This document shows, piece after piece, positions 63,924-64,000 of a stretch of DNA of 64,000 nt. The DNA is from Cerrena zonata (taxonomy: Eukaryota > Basidiomycota > Agaricomycetes > Polyporales > Cerrenaceae). Location of the stretch: positions 1,984,001-2,048,000 of the forward strand of contig JASBNA010000003.1 of assembly GCA_038087015.1 (NCBI GenBank). The letters run 5' to 3'. The translations under genes and the position numbers were made by a program. Each line of letters opens with the position of its first letter. Position 1 is the first letter of the stretch. Below the pieces are notes generated by a model that worked only from the letters and a program-made list of their open reading frames with translations, ran no database searches and was not told where the DNA came from.

Positions 63924-64000
63924 TGTTGCGGGGGTGGCGACTTTAGCCTGCGGGAGAGGAAGGGCGGAGGTCAGAGGAGGAGGGAGAGCAGGAGACTATA

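Overview
The window is nuclear DNA of a filamentous basidiomycete, most likely a mushroom-forming Agaricomycete; the genus cannot be told from sequence alone. The evidence is dense genes cut by many short GT-AG introns (mostly 45-70 bp), short gene spacing on both strands, and protein families and F-box/LRR genes typical of that group. There is no bacterial-type operon, CRISPR array, rRNA or confident tRNA.

Layout. 0-14 kb: 3' part of a Rab4-like GTPase, a dual-specificity phosphatase, the helicase eIF4A head to head with the SF3b145/Cus1 splicing factor, a Whi5/Nrm1-like protein and a Ubp3/USP10 deubiquitinase. 14-26 kb: a long coiled-coil protein, an F-box-type gene, the ribosome-collision E3 ligase Hel2/ZNF598, a calcineurin-like phosphoesterase and cytosolic glutamyl-tRNA synthetase. 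26-35.6 kb: a decayed RecQ-type helicase relic, O-mannosyltransferase Pmt2, fibrillarin, a small basic protein, mitochondrial ribosomal protein mL54 and two short unknown genes. 38-48 kb: TFIIIC subunit Tfc6, an MDR reductase, an SLC44/Pns1 transporter and an F-box-type gene. 48-56.4 kb: alanyl-tRNA synthetase with a mitochondrial-type leader, then a tandem pair of related F-box-like genes. 56.4-62.8 kb is gene-poor; a serine-rich unknown gene ends the window.

Functions. Translation and RNA genes dominate (eIF4A, SF3b145, GluRS, AlaRS, fibrillarin, mL54, Tfc6), with two enzymes acting on ribosome ubiquitin (Hel2, Ubp3). They are not co-transcribed; eukaryotic neighbours need not share a pathway.

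The most important observation is about data quality. Several conserved, presumably essential genes (AlaRS twice, fibrillarin, Ubp3 twice) and several others (Rab4, the coiled-coil gene, F-box genes) carry single-base indels, mostly a duplicated base, that break otherwise perfect reading frames. Sequencing or assembly error is the simplest explanation, so gene models here should be corrected before anything is called a pseudogene. I found no convincing new multi-gene system. The more interesting biology is a Rab4 with Thr in place of the catalytic switch II Gln, dual-targeting architecture in AlaRS, an imperfect repeat in the GluRS tail, start-codon micro-exons in eIF4A and fibrillarin, and the RecQ relic.
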